Positions 1-11,407 of a stretch of 34,938 nt of DNA are shown here, one piece after another. This DNA comes from Lingula anatina (lineage: Eukaryota; Brachiopoda; Lingulata; Lingulida; Lingulidae): assembly GCF_001039355.2 (NCBI RefSeq), contig NW_019776074.1, positions 86,514-121,451 of the forward strand, read 5' to 3'. The first letter of the stretch is position 1; each line of letters opens with the position of its first letter. The notes beneath the pieces were generated by a model. It was not told the origin of the DNA and did not search any database. It worked only from the letters and a program-made list of their open reading frames with translations. The translations under genes and the position numbers were made by a program.

Positions 1-142
1 ACTGGTATTATATCAAAGGATACTGGAAAATTCTTAATAACAGTCTTTAGGAAACAACCAAAGAACGACCCTAACCTAAATATGGAAACACCTAGAATAT
101 CTTATATGGCTCAAATAAAGATTTTGAAAGGCAAAACCTTAC

Positions 143-3082
143 CACAAATTCTGGGATTAGCTTTGAGCACTGCTCTCTCAGTTTCTCCGTGATCACTGTG
201 GACGTGAGAATACCTAAAGACGCCAAAAAAAAAAAAAAAACATCCTTGATTCAAACAGGTCTATAGTACATGCAGGTGCCGGAGAAAAGGGATAAGATAT
301 ACGTGTAAACATGGCCTAGGACAAACTGAAAACAAGAGTCCGGTGCAAGAATTGTCTGTAAGATTGTTTTTAGATGATTTTCAGTTCCGAAGGAGTACAG
401 TTATATATTAACACAGCATCTAAAGTGAGCCCTGGTTTTAATGTTCATAATAAGCCACTACAAGGGACGCTTTTTTATTTTATCATTTTTATCATTATAT
501 TTATTATTTTTCCTCTAGTAAATCTTAAATGTTTTATCAAATAATTACACATTTTTCAAAGAAGAAATGTACCTCGTTTAACAGAAGATGTGTCGTATTT
601 CTGGACAATCTCGGCATCAAGCTCCAGACCCTTCATCAGAAATGTCGGGTACAGCTCCAGGTGGGTGATCCTGAAAAAATGGAGATTATGTTTTAATGAA
701 TGAATTTAATGAAGTACCATTGACATTAAAAGCTCGTGCTTCTTGAGTGAATTCCACTGAGATATATTTAACTAAAATCAAATTTTGCATTGGGCTTGAA
801 AAATTGAAAATTTCAAAACCAGATTATACACCATACATGTACGTGTGAACCGTGACGTCTAACTTAACCGGATGTTGCCCAAATAATTTAAACCTTCGAA
901 AGTCTCTAACCTCGGTTCAAAACAACAAAACCCCTGTTACACTGGGTTTGCGACGCTTTGGACAACAAAGTTAGCCCATTACCGATTCCTTTAAAGTTGG
1001 AGTTTTGACAAAATATGATAGTCGCCTTCAAAATCAAAGTCGTTCGTACATGTACATTATCAGTGTTAATGTACTATTACAGATTGTCATATTACACATG
1101 TGTGAGAGCGGGTTCAAATTGGTTCTCCAAGAGGTGACAAGCCCAATGTCACAGGGGCTTAAAGTGACTACCCATCAGGCAAACGACATTGATTCTACGT
1201 TGATTCAACGTTGATCCGCCAAAATTAACGTTGATTCAACGGTGAATCAATGTCGTTTGTCTGCTGGGTAACCCAATACAACATACCTGCACTCTTGTAT
1301 AGATTTGTACAAATCCTCCATGTGGTAGCCCTCATCTTCGTTCTCCCCCTGGAATTCTACGTCCCACAGTGTGGACGGTAATATCACAAGCTGGATGTCT
1401 TTATCATTCTCCACACTGACCCAGTAGACGTAATCTGCTACCAGTTCGTCGTGAACGGGATTGCCCACTCCAACTACCACCGGCTGGTATCACAATAGAT
1501 AGATAAATAGATCAATAGCTAGTACAGATAGATCAACAGATAAATCAACAGATTAACCTATAGATCAATAGGTAGATTGCTGAACACTATCGGCCGATTT
1601 CATAAAGGAGGTTTAACTAAACCTAGTTTAAGGCTAAAACCTAGTCTAGCAAAACCTGGTCTAACTCAAGACCTAAATTGCATTTCACTAACAGTGTAGG
1701 AAAGCCAGAAAACCAGGTTTAGCTAAACCAGTTTTAACTTGTCCTTGACCTCCTGTTGAATGTAACAGGATTACATAGACAAAGAAATCACTGAACTGTG
1801 TCAATCAGGTAGGCGTAAATGAATAGATGACACACACTAGCGTTGAAGCAGATAAGCTGTGTAGCTCATATGAGAAAAAAACTTTGGAAGTAAAGAGCAC
1901 GTGAAAATGAGCCGAAAGAGAGCGGATAATTTTTCTGCTGAAGAGAAGGGATACATCTCAGAACTAATAAAGGAGAAGTCCAACATCATTGAAACAAAGG
2001 AAAATGATGTCACATCAAGTCAAAGAAAAAATGAGGCGTGGAAAGAAATTCTAACAAGATTGGCAGCACATTTTCCACAAGCCGGGAAAAGAACAGGGCT
2101 CCGTATCTCGAAAGATTCGCTATGTTGCGTGCGCAACATAGCGAGCCTTTCGAGATACGGAGCCCTGAAAGGCAGGTGAAAGACTTATGGAAACGAGCGA
2201 AAATTAAAGCTAAGAAAGAATTTGCAAATGTTAAAAAAAGCTGCAAAAAAGACTGGAGGGGGGCCAAAAGAGGTTGAATTAAGTCAAGAAAATCAAGTAG
2301 TGATAGATCTTTTTCCAAGCTACAGAGTTAAACCTGGGTCTGACCAGGTTTATTTTTAAACTTGGTCTGAGTCCATAATCCGGGTATCAAAAACTTAGAC
2401 CTCAATTATGAAACACAAACCTGTCTAGACCAGGTTTAGAATGATGTTAAACCAGGTTTTACTAGACCACTGGTCCAATACTAAAACCTCCTTTATGACA
2501 TGCAGGCATTCCCTAAATCTGGTGTAAACTCACTTTAGACCAGGTTTAACTTTAAACCTCCTTTATGAAATCGGCCGTATAAGTCTATCAGAAAACAAGA
2601 GGATTTCCAAAATCTGAGAGCTAATTGGATCTAATATTTCTGTTGGGTCATCCATTAATATTTGTTCACCAAGATGACCAGAGGAGTTCCGTTGTAAAAC
2701 TGGTTGTATTTTGTCGTATAAAGCAAAGTCAAGTACTATCGTTTGATAAAAAGCGTTAATTACTGTAATATATACTACAGGAAACTATATAGGATAGAAG
2801 GTTACATTTTTTTCTAGTTTTCTAAAGATTTCACGATACAGGAATAACTTTATTTGAAAATGGTCTTTATTACCTTCTTATAGTCAGCGTATCGTAGTAA
2901 GGAAAACTTGAGCAAGTTGACCGCCTTAAAATGACTATTGACGGAACATTTAGGAACGCCGGTGCTGCCCTGGAATCAAAAAGGATGGTTAACGGTGTTA
3001 ATGTGATGTTTTCCACAGACAGCAGTACGTTTAATCAAGTAAAAATTTCCACTCCAATGATCTCCGTGCGAGAAAGAATTTT

Positions 3083-3128
<46 letters not shown>

Positions 3129-3191
3129 CCTTTTTTCCCATTTTTTTAAAAATTTTTTTAAAANNNNNNNNNNNNNNNNNNNNNNNNNTTT

Positions 3192-3231
<40 letters not shown>

Positions 3232-4540
3232 ATAAACTCATTCTCTACCATGTTTTAGAAAATTTATTTAAAAGCGGTTCGTTTCGTACCGAGGAGAGTC
3301 CCGTGTTTATGGGATCATCTCCAGTGAAAGCATCTCTGGCTGCTTGGATGTCGTCCTCTGAAATATCTTTACCAAGCTTTGTGACATCTTCGAAGGACAG
3401 GCTGAAAAATTTATACTTCCATTTTCGATAACAGATTTCTTTAATCAAAAGTCAGACATCAGCAGTCCACAAAATGAGATAAATCTGCCCATGTAACAAA
3501 ACGCCGAGGAACACAGTATTTAACTAGTAAGTTATTTAACTAGACAGCTACAGATTTATCTTAAATTATTTTATTGAAATTTATATCAAAAGGTCGGTCT
3601 TAAAGATCTTCTAGAAATATATTAATTTTTTAGTACTTTTGTCTTGACATCTGTCATGGTTGTTTCTCTGGGATATAAGTAATTATAAACTTTTTCAGTA
3701 TGCCTATAATGTGTCTACTACACGTATATAAGTTTATAATTGAACAGCAGGATAAACAAACATAAAGATGGCGCTCACCCGTAAGCTGCTTTCGACACAT
3801 TTGGAATAATGATATTCTTAAGGTGGGGTACCCTGAAATAAATACACTTGAGATGAATACTTAACAGTACTTAAAAGTACCGATGATGTTCAAAACATGG
3901 TAATTAGAAACTGAATTAGCAAGCAACTTTAGAACTCCGTAAGTCAATATTACAAGTATGTGTCGCGTCTACAATTGCGCTTCTAATTGTGCCTCTAAGG
4001 ATACAGCTATTGAAAGGGGGTCAGACAGATTTCTGGCAGAGGTCAGACAGAGGTCAGAAAGAGGTCAAGAAAAGGTCAGACAGAGGTCAGGAAGAGGTCA
4101 AGTAGAGTTCAGGAAGAGGCCCAGGAGCACCTGTACACCCTTTGGGTTTCCCTATTTGCCACCGATTTGCAATTACTTTGACACGAGATAAGGCAATTTT
4201 CGGATCAGATGTGACACATTGACTTGGTGCAACTAGACTGCTTATCGTAGCGATCAGCTCGCCATATAGATCGAGACAATCTGGTTTCCTTTAATACCAG
4301 AAGTACAGAAGCGTGGTGGTTAGATTGTGGGGTCATCAGAATCCATGTCCACATCCCATGTTATAACAGCAGGGTGCTAAGTTTAACCGTCACAACTGGG
4401 ATAGGACTACACCCCAGGTTCTACCTCTCAGACTGTATGTTTCTTCCACCAAATGTCTCCAAGTCTGGTATAAGTTCCTTCAAAGCAGCGACATTTTCTC
4501 CGTCCTGATTCTCTATCATCACCAGTGTTTTGGACTTTAA
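143..4540 (-). CDS. ACSF2-like acyl-CoA ligase, copy L (partial, exons 5-11)
   Basis: Third, more diverged member of the array. Exons on the minus strand: 4425-4540 (LKSKTLVMIEN...), 3779-3832 (RVPHLKNIII), 3290-3401 (LSFEDVTKLGKD), 2874-2969 ([14 protein letters not shown]), 1287-1483 (PVVVGVGNPVHDELVADY), 573-670 (ITHLELYPTFLMKGLEL), 143-213 (ILTSTVITEKLREQC). Each has exactly the length of its R counterpart (116, 54, 112, 96, 197, 98, 71 nt), with intact splice sites and frame, so this stretch of 248 codons looks functional. The 3' exons lie beyond the left edge. Exons 1-4 are missing: immediately 5' of exon 5 the sequence changes, at a single N (4555), into the 3' end of copy M. This is either a real fusion or a scaffold join that dropped the 5' part of L. 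Confidence 0.82.
1171..1268. mobile_element. 98-bp MITE with CCCA(G/T)CAG inverted repeats
   Basis: The ends CCCATCAGGCAAACGACATT and, on the other strand, CCCAGCAGACAAACGACATT form imperfect inverted repeats that run for about 45 bp each, so the element is nearly a full palindrome. It is flanked by TA on both sides (1169-1170, 1269-1270). It lies just 3' of copy L exon 9 on the minus strand, in the intron before exon 10. No coding capacity. Confidence 0.75.
1907..2330 (+). pseudogene. Myb/SANT-like DNA-binding protein gene, disrupted
   Basis: Reading from the ATG at 1907 gives MSRKRADNFSAEEKGYISEL, then IIETKENDV and KNEAWKEILTRL. This is the start of a Myb/SANT-like domain as in MSANTD3/MSANTD4-type and transposon-associated proteins. 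After AGKRT a 74 bp hairpin interrupts the domain. The rest (RQVKDLWKRAKIKAKKEF) follows in another frame. A further single-base shift at an A run near 2245-2250 breaks it before a TGGGP-like segment that this family often shows. It probably bound transposon ends as a transposition accessory factor; it is now non-functional. Confidence 0.7.
2094..2167. mobile_element. 74-bp near-perfect hairpin inserted in the Myb-like ORF
   Basis: Arms beginning CAGGGCTCCGTATCTCGAAAG are repeated inverted at the right end, about 36 bp each, with one cluster of mismatch (ATT against GGC) around a tiny loop. It splits the Myb-like reading frame at a conserved stretch, so it is a later insertion: a very small foldback element nested in the larger transposon. 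Confidence 0.65.
3164..3188. other. 25-N assembly gap within poly-T
   Basis: Twenty-five unknown bases lie between two long T runs (about 3086-3163 and 3189-3230) in the intron between copy L exons 7 and 8. The flanking homopolymer suggests unreliable sequence on both sides. Confidence 0.97.
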
Positions 4541-4554
4541 CTGAAAAAAGGAAT

Positions 4555-4555
4555 N
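4555..4555. other. single N at the L/M junction
   Basis: To the left is the intron just upstream of L exon 5 (GAAAAAAGGAAT, equivalent to GAAATAAGGAAT in M and R). To the right is GACGACATAGACACAC, which in R belongs to the exon 17 tail repeat. The sequence context changes exactly at the N. Confidence 0.9.
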
Positions 4556-4670
4556 GACGACATAGACACACACATACACACACACACACACAGAATAGGT
4601 CGAAACAGTGAATATAGTCACCTTCTGCCTGATCCCCACCCTGGGGAACGTCTCCATAACGACACACACA

Positions 4671-4704
<34 letters not shown>

Positions 4705-4731
4705 ATAAGTCAAAACAGTGAAGATAGTCAC

Positions 4732-5141
4732 CTTTTGCCTGATCCCCACCCTGGGGAACGTCTCCATGACGACATAGTGGTCCGGCCACATGTGATCCAA
4801 CAGCTGAAATGAGGAATTGGCGGGCTGTTTTAATATCCATAGTACAGTAAGCAGAAAGCCCGAACACAAACCATATATACATGTAGACTAAATGACGTCA
4901 TATGGCGACCGTTTCCTCTCACTGGGCCCTATTCTTTGATTTTTTAATAGGTAAATTGACATCTTTCGTAAAACCCCGCCACTACTTAATCTCAGCACTG
5001 CTCTCTGCCTTACAATGTTCTAGTAACAGAAAACAGTGCACTGCATACTGTAAGTGTACCTAACACGATGGACATTCACCTACCTCCCTCTCACAGTGAG
5101 CTCGTAGTTCGTCCTCTGTGATATCTTGGTTTTTGGCGGGT
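4732..5141 (-). repeat. second copy of exons 16-17 (M 3' end)
   Basis: Exon 16 copy at 5084-5141 ([20 protein letters not shown]) and exon 17 copy at 4732-4803 ([19 protein letters not shown]) repeat those at 5907-5964 and 5555-5626, including about 0.8 kb of intron. Exon 17 ends in phase 0 and exon 16 begins in phase 2, so the two pairs cannot be spliced in series in frame; they could only be alternatives. The block 4556-5528 is bounded on both sides by single Ns. Confidence 0.8.
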
Positions 5142-5528
5142 CTGGGAAAAAACAGAGCAACACAGTTAATTTCCTACATACACACGAACACTACCATACA
5201 TACACGTCAGCGTACAGTCGTACACTGTACATAGATCCCATTAGTATTATCGAAATAAAAATGATTAAAAAGTACAGATAAAAAGTTGTGATCGTAATGA
5301 ATACATTATACCTTTCATTACTGATACAATATGAATTTGTTAAGAGGTTAAACAGTGTAAGTAAGAGAGTTAAAGAGTACATGTGTTGTTCAATAATAAC
5401 AAAAGAAAAAGGGAGTATAGTTATCATTCCTTCAGGATGATACAATGAAAAATCTGTATTAATAGAAATTGCGACCTAAGGTCAAGTAACATACCATTGC
5501 CTAAGAAGAGAATGATTACATTTTGGTA

Positions 5529-5529
5529 N
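5529..5529. other. single N at exon 16-17 duplication breakpoint
   Basis: The left side ends CATTTTGGTA, matching 6341-6350. The right side starts ACAGAATAGGTCAAAACATAG, which in R (23075 onward) follows a CA microsatellite. The join is between two different positions of the same repeated unit. Confidence 0.9.
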
Positions 5530-6727
5530 ACAGAATAGGTCAAAACATAGTCACCTTTTGCCTGATCCCCACCCTGGGGAACGTCTCCATGACGACATAG
5601 TGGTCCGGCCACATGTGATCCAACAGCTGAAATGGGGAATTAGAGGGATGTTATATCCATAGTACAGTAAGCAGAAAGCCCGAACACAAACCATATATAC
5701 ATGTAGTCTAAATGACGTCATATGGCGACCGTTTCCTCTCACTGGGCCCTATTCTTTGATTTTTTTAATAGGTCATTTGGCATCTTTCGTAAATCCCCAC
5801 CATTACTTATAGTCTCAGAACTGCTCTCTGCATTACAATGATCTGGTAACGGAAAACAGTGCACTGCATACTGTATGTGTACCTAACACGATGGACTTTC
5901 ACCTACCTCCCTCTCACAGTGAGCTCGCAGTTCGTCCTCTGCGATATCTTGGTTTTTGGTGGGCCTGGGAAAAAACAGAGCAACGCAGTTAATTTCCTAC
6001 ATACACACGAACACTACCATACATAACGCCAGCATACAGTCGTACACTGTGCATAGATTCCATTAGTATTATCGAAATAAAAATGATTAAAAAGTACAGA
6101 TAAAAAGTTGTGATCGTAATGAATACATTATACCTTTCATTACTGATACAATATGAATTTGTTAAGAGGTTAAACAGTGTAAGTAAGAGAGATAAAGAGT
6201 GCATGTGTTGTTCAATAATAACAAAAGAAAAAGGGAGTATAGTTATCATTCCTTCAGGATGATACAATGAAAAATCTGTATTAATAGAAATTGCGACCTA
6301 AGGTCAAGTAACATACCATTGCCTAAGAAGAGAATGATTACATTTTGGTAACGACGTAATGATGGAAAGTTATGGAAAAAGGGATAATCATATACATTGT
6401 GTAAGAGCTGATGAATTATTACATTACCAAATAAGGTAATGTAGGAGAAAGACTTTGTGATACATCATGACATTGGAATGACGCTCTATAGGATAAAAGA
6501 GAATACATTGTAACTGGAAAATAAGAATATACGAATAAATCTTTTAGGCTCCCAAAAATATATATGTTCTTCATTAATAGTACTGGCGAAATAGTGACAC
6601 TATAGTATTATATAAATAAAATAAAGGCAACTCACATGACACACAAGATGATTGTGTCGCAGTCCACCACCCCCGGCTCCTTAAAACCGACAGCCTGCAA
6701 TACGAAATATGAAGTGGGTTTCTGTTC

Positions 6728-6783
6728 AAATGTATCATCTCCCTCCCTCCCTCCCTCCCTCTCTCTCTCTCTCTCCCTCTCAC
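6728..6783. repeat. CT-rich microsatellite beside copy M exon 14 donor
   Basis: CCCT and CT repeats end directly at the donor of exon 14 (6784), so the 5' splice site reads GTGAGAGGGAGAGAG on the minus strand. In copy R the same place holds a longer CT plus CA array (about 25938-26088). Confidence 0.8.
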
Positions 6784-7109
6784 CTGTGTCTGGCTAACTT
6801 TGGGATGTTTCTCTGCCGCAGCTTCTATAGCAGCAGGATAAACGTTGTCACCGCAGCGGTTAAAATGAAGTACATTGGCTTTTCTGCCACTGAAGTATGT
6901 AAACCCGTACTCGTCCATAGACCCAATGTCCCTAAAATGTAGATCATTTTTACACTTCAGATAATGTGAGATACAATATTAATACATTGCGGTATAAACA
7001 TGATGTTTTCCTAAGGCGTTAAACTTGATATTTTACGTGGCGCGAATAAAAAGGATGAAAAAGTCATTCAAGATTTTCAAAACTTACACTTCTTCTAATT
7101 CACAGCCGC

Positions 7110-7412
7110 AACTATCACAACCATCCAGTGTGTTGTCTCAACTGTCACACTCACCCAGTGTGTTATCACAACTATCACAATCAGCAAATTGTGTTGTCAC
7201 AACTATCACACTCTCCCAGTGTGTTGTCACAACTATCACACTCACCCAGTGTGCTGTCACAACTATCACAATCATCTGGTGTGTTGTCATAACTATCACA
7301 ATCATCCAGTGTGTTCTATCACAATCATCCAGTGTGTTGTCACAACTATCAAAATCATCCAGTGTGTTCTATCCCAATCATCCAGTGTGTTGTCACAACT
7401 ATCACATTTTCC
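7110..7412. repeat. minisatellite near copy M exon 13 (about 30-bp unit)
   Basis: Tandem copies of CAACTATCACAATCATCCAG TGTGTTGTCA-like units fill the intron just 3' of exon 13. The six-frame ORFs here (SQLSQS..., CCHNYH...) are only the repeat translated. Copy R carries the same array at 26413-26705 with a different order of variants. Confidence 0.85.
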
Positions 7413-7437
7413 TTCCATGCTGTCAAATTTAACATAC

Positions 7438-7585
7438 CCTGTGTAGTACCAACCAGACGGGGACATCACTTTCCTGTACAAGTCTTCACAACCGTAATAT
7501 GTACTGAACATCGAAAATCCCCTTACGCATATTTCCCCTTCAACGCCAATTGGCACGATCTTTTGTTTTTATCAACAATTTTCAC
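7438..7585 (-). pseudogene. copy M exon 13 with 1-base deletion
   Basis: In copy R the exon reads [18 protein letters not shown] and spans 149 nt (26742-26890). Here the plus strand has GATCTTTTGTTTTT where R has GATCTTCTTGTTTTT, one base fewer, so the frame shifts after VDKNK. Downstream sequence ([13 protein letters not shown] ... WYYTG) is intact in the original frame. The exon keeps a good acceptor (7586-7587) and a GTATGT donor. Confidence 0.85.
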
Positions 7586-7848
7586 CTGAAATAAAATAAT
7601 AGAATATTAACAGAAGTAGAATAACGTAACACAAGAGAATATAAATTATTCAGTGTATGATTAATGTGAAAAAATGATTCCGAGTGAATTTTACTGTACC
7701 AGATGTCTGCTCAAAAGAAATGAGCGAACTGTATATTTACCTCAGTATGAGCCATTGGAAATCCTACGCTACGGTATCTGTGGTCGTCATTGTCATCCCT
7801 CGGGTACGTTAAAAAATTGTACCAGGATTCTGTAGTTCCCAGCCCTAC

Positions 7849-8123
7849 CTGAAAACGGATAGGTTAAACTATTGTACCAGTATTCTATAGTGCCCAGCCC
7901 TACCTGAAAACGGATAGGTTAAACTATTGTACCAGTATTCTATAGTGCCCAGCCCAACCTGAAAACGGATAGGTTAAAATATTGTACCAGTATTCAATAG
8001 TGCCCAGCCCTACCTGAAAACGGATAGGTTAAAACATTGTACCAGTATTCAATAGTGCCCAGCCCTACCTGAAAACGGATATGCTAAACTATTGTCCCAG
8101 TCTTCTATAGTGCCAAGTCCCAT
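7849..8123. repeat. 55-bp tandem repeat containing a splice acceptor and exon 12 start
   Basis: CCTGAAAACGGATA recurs at 7848, 7903, 7958, 8013 and 8068, exactly 55 bp apart. On the minus strand each unit has the pyrimidine tract, the AG, and the first 30 or so bases of exon 12 (GTAGGGCTGGGCACTATAGA...). The authentic exon 12 uses the last one (7741-7848). Copy R has a single acceptor (27136) plus one partial unit. Confidence 0.88.
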
Positions 8124-10865
8124 CTAAATGCCTGTTTCAGCATTCTATAGTTTTGTGAAACTGGTCATTGTCTTTCAAATGCAATACCAAGTAGGAGATA
8201 AACTTACCCCAACTTCTGGAAATAGTTTCGAACAATCCTCCCGCAGTTTCCTCGTTATGAGAGTGGATGTGAGGTAAACTGAAAGAGCAAAACATTTCTG
8301 TTTAATGCACTTACATATAACATACTCATACATTTGGGTGTTTGTTCTGGACTATTGTGTTTAAGAATTCACAAATTCCAATATCCCGACCGAGACCCTA
8401 TAAAAATGGCCAGCATTCTACCGGAAACTTGTAGCATAATTTTCTATACCGCTTGTAAGTTGCGAGCTTCTGTTCATGTTCTTTTATGTTTCATGCCATT
8501 CGTACTCTTTGCTTTAACACCAAGGTAAAATACTCGTCTGCACTGGTGACTTAATTTCATACAAACGCACCTCGTTTCGCAGACGATATGTCATATTTCT
8601 CCACGATGTCAGCGTCAAGTTCCAACGCCCTGAACATGAATGTGGGATAGACCTCGAGGTTGGTGATCCTTTAACAACAGCGGACAGGTGAATTGTCTTG
8701 TGACAGGTGATATTTTCAATAAAGGTGCCTCCAATAAGGTTCAAGTATAATGGTAACCATTACCTAACTGTATGAAAATAACGCTTTAATCTTCACAGAG
8801 TAAATAAATACAAATATGAAAATATATAGATGAAAGAAAGATACTGATAACGTAACACCTTGCACTATCAAACCTACTTGCACTCATGAATGCTCTTGAA
8901 CAAATCCTCCGAATGGTAGCCCTCGTCTTCGTTCTCTCCCTGGAAATCTACGTCCCACAGTGTGGACGGTAATATGACCAGCTGGATGTCTTTCTCATAC
9001 TCCACACTGACCCAGTAAACGTAGTCCACCGTCAACTCATCGTGGACTGGATTGACCACGCCCAATACCACCGGCTGGAGAAACACGACACAAGTATTTT
9101 AAGGGATAATAACTGCTCGTATGAGATTCACATTTCACAATAAATACATGGTAAACAACTTACAGAAATATAAAAAATATCATTTTATCACTTAAAAAAG
9201 TGGTTATCGCAATTATTCTGGAATCTGTACTTGCCATCAGGCCACGTGGACCTTCATAGATGGCGCTATCTCGGTAATAATCTCTTAAGAAATTATTTCA
9301 AAAAGAAAACTTTAAAAAAAACCTGGTCTAGATTTCAATGTCGGGATGGTTTCATTAATCATCGGTTAAAATGGGAAATCACCCTTTGCCCTAGGAAAAT
9401 CCTTTTTTAGGGGGCATAATCTATAAACCACGCAGAACACTTACTAATCTCAAACAATGAAGATGAAATTATTCTTATTTGAAAAAAAAATAAATAAAAA
9501 TATATGAGATTTACCTCGTTAAAATTCCCACTTCGCAGCATGGTAAACTTGGTAGTATTCACGGCCTTAAACTGACTGTTGATGGAACATTTTGGTACAC
9601 CAGTACTACCCTGTTATACCAACAAAAAGTTAAAGGTAATAAATTAAGTCTTTGATTTTATTTACGGTCCTAACAGTGTTCTCTGATATAATAAATACCC
9701 GTTGTTATACCTTTTGATGCTATGAATGTCCGTCACAATCATCAGTGTTACGGTCACATGCTCAATGAATACCAATGCGTCGTTTTCATTTATTAATGTT
9801 TTGAGCTAGTGTTTAAATATTGGTACGGACAAAAACCAAGTACGTAAGCCAAATGTAAACTTTACAGCCAACAATTTGACCTTTTTACATTACTGGTGTA
9901 AGTGTGAAATCTAAGGTATCACTAACTTTTCGGTGATAATTGGCGATAAGATATTGTATTGCCAACAAACACTTCATGGATTAATGGCGTCTTTAAACAA
10001 ACTTAATCGAACGACCAAAAAAGATGGAATACTGTTATTTAAAAACGTGCCTTCAGATAAAGAAAAGTTGAAGGGTGGCAATATACTCACTGAGGAAAGA
10101 CCCGTGTTAATTGGATCATCCCCGCTGAATGCGTCTCGTGCTGCTTGTATTTCCTCTTCTGATACCACTTCTCCAAGTTTGGTGACGTCTTCAAGAGACA
10201 ACCTGGAAATGTCACGCTTAGAACCATAATAGCTCAATAGGGGGTGTAATGATGGTTTCGCATCATTGGTACATGTACCTCCGCCAAGGAGGTTGCCGCA
10301 TGTTATCAACGGCGTTGTCAGTTTGTTAGTGGACAAAATACATGTATGTCACATACAGGTATTTTGGGGAAATTGATGTAAATTACAATAGTACAGGCAG
10401 TAATTCAGAAGGGAAAGAAGTGATGAAGTTTTCAACTGAATCCGAATCTTCAACACCCTGAGCTTAAAGCACACCTCTACAATAGAGAAACCCTTTGCAA
10501 TTTCAAGTTACGGAAACGTTAGAGGTTTGTTCTAAGTTATCTATGAAGCTCAAGGCGGGTCTTCTAATATTCTAAAGGGATTTTCGTTTCTGTTCTTCCT
10601 GTCAGTAATTGCCCTTGTTTCCCTTGGCGGAGGTCTTTAGTGAATATATTTCTTCCCGTCTGAGACAAAGTTGCACTCCATAAAAGTGGGTGTGGGAGTC
10701 GGTAGAGATTAGATTGGCTCTTTGTGGTTAGAAATTAGTTGTCGCAATATGTGCTGAAATAGGACGGAAGTTAAACAGCCAGTAACCCGATTAATTACAC
10801 ATACGTACTATATTTTAAGAGCGACTGATATTAGAGGTTAATATATAGGTAAGGTCCCTTTTCCA

Positions 10866-10880
10866 ACACCCACACCCACC

Positions 10881-10921
<41 letters not shown>
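10866..10921. repeat. CA/CCCA microsatellite in copy M intron 6
   Basis: Short CCCA repeats followed by (CA)n. Copy R has a shorter version at 29915-29954. Confidence 0.9.
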
Positions 10922-10922
<1 letters not shown>

Positions 10923-11299
10923 GTTCCTCAGTCTACCAGTGCAGTTATCTAAACTGAAAACAATCCAGAACAACACGACAACAACACTCACCCGTATGCT
11001 GCACTGGACAGGTTTGGAATTACAACAGTCTTAAGGTGGGGTACTCTGAAATAAATGTGATAATACATATATTGTCATCAGACAGTATTATAGTCATCAA
11101 AAGTTTAGTGCCGCGAGAGAAGTAAGATCTGCTTATCCAGGTTTAGTAAACCGTCTCTAGCTGACAAGTTAGCCCTACCATTGGTAAATCCATACACATT
11201 TCTGGTTTTCCAGGACGCCACATATTGTCTAAAATTAAGCCTCGTTTTATACTATCTCGGATGGTATCCATTCTTTATTGATACTGTAGGAGGGAGGGG

Positions 11300-11407
11300 C
11301 CCAGCAAACACGTCACGTGGGAAACACGTGGTTAATCCGTGGCTATGACGGTATAATGTGGTAGCAACGTGCTAGCCACGTGATCCGAATGTGACGTGTT
11401 TGCTGGG
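11300..11407. mobile_element. 108-bp hAT-like MITE, copy M intron 5
   Basis: Inverted ends CCCAGCAAACACGTCAC (17 bp) are flanked by a perfect 8-bp direct repeat GGGAGGGG (11292-11299 and 11408-11415). An 8-bp target duplication points to the hAT superfamily. The identical insertion lies in copy R, so it predates the M/R duplication. Confidence 0.8.

Larger units (their letters stand above)
1591..2577. mobile_element. 987-bp TIR transposon carrying a broken Myb/SANT-like gene
   Basis: Both ends are CGGCCGATTTCATAAAGGAG in inverted orientation, flanked by TAT (1588-1590 and 2578-2580). Subterminal regions contain many copies of AACCTGGTCTA/TAGACCAGGTT-like words, consistent with transposase-binding arrays, and an extra end-like copy (CCTCCTTTATGACATG, 2487-2502). 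The cargo is a Myb/SANT-like ORF on the plus strand. Such proteins accompany Harbinger-type DNA transposons, so a PIF/Harbinger relative is the best guess. No transposase is present, so it must be non-autonomous. It is located in the copy L intron between exons 8 and 9. Confidence 0.7.

Noticed and set aside
2931-3149. Plus-strand ORF ending in poly-Phe
   Set aside because: Antisense of L exon 8 running into a poly-T tract beside an assembly gap.
3958-4191. ORF with SERGQ/RQRSGRG repeats
   Set aside because: Simple AGAGGTCAGA tandem repeat; no family resemblance.
7110-7412. Possible CRISPR-like array
   Set aside because: Repeats are contiguous with no unique spacers, in a eukaryotic intron.
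7025-7432. ORFs with SQLSQS and CCHNYH repeats, also at 26433-26706
   Set aside because: Translation of a 30-bp minisatellite in alternative frames; no start context or splice partners.
8334-8528. Plus-strand ORF ([10 protein letters not shown]...) conserved at 27401-27595
   Set aside because: Conserved only because M and R introns are recent duplicates; no domain and no evidence of constraint.
10091-10202. Independent gene in this region on either strand
   Set aside because: This is exon 7 of copy M. Its ends match splice sites and the phase fits the rest of the gene.
9933-10229. Plus-strand ORF of 98 codons, also at 28994-29290
   Set aside because: Mostly the antisense of exon 7 and its flanking intron.
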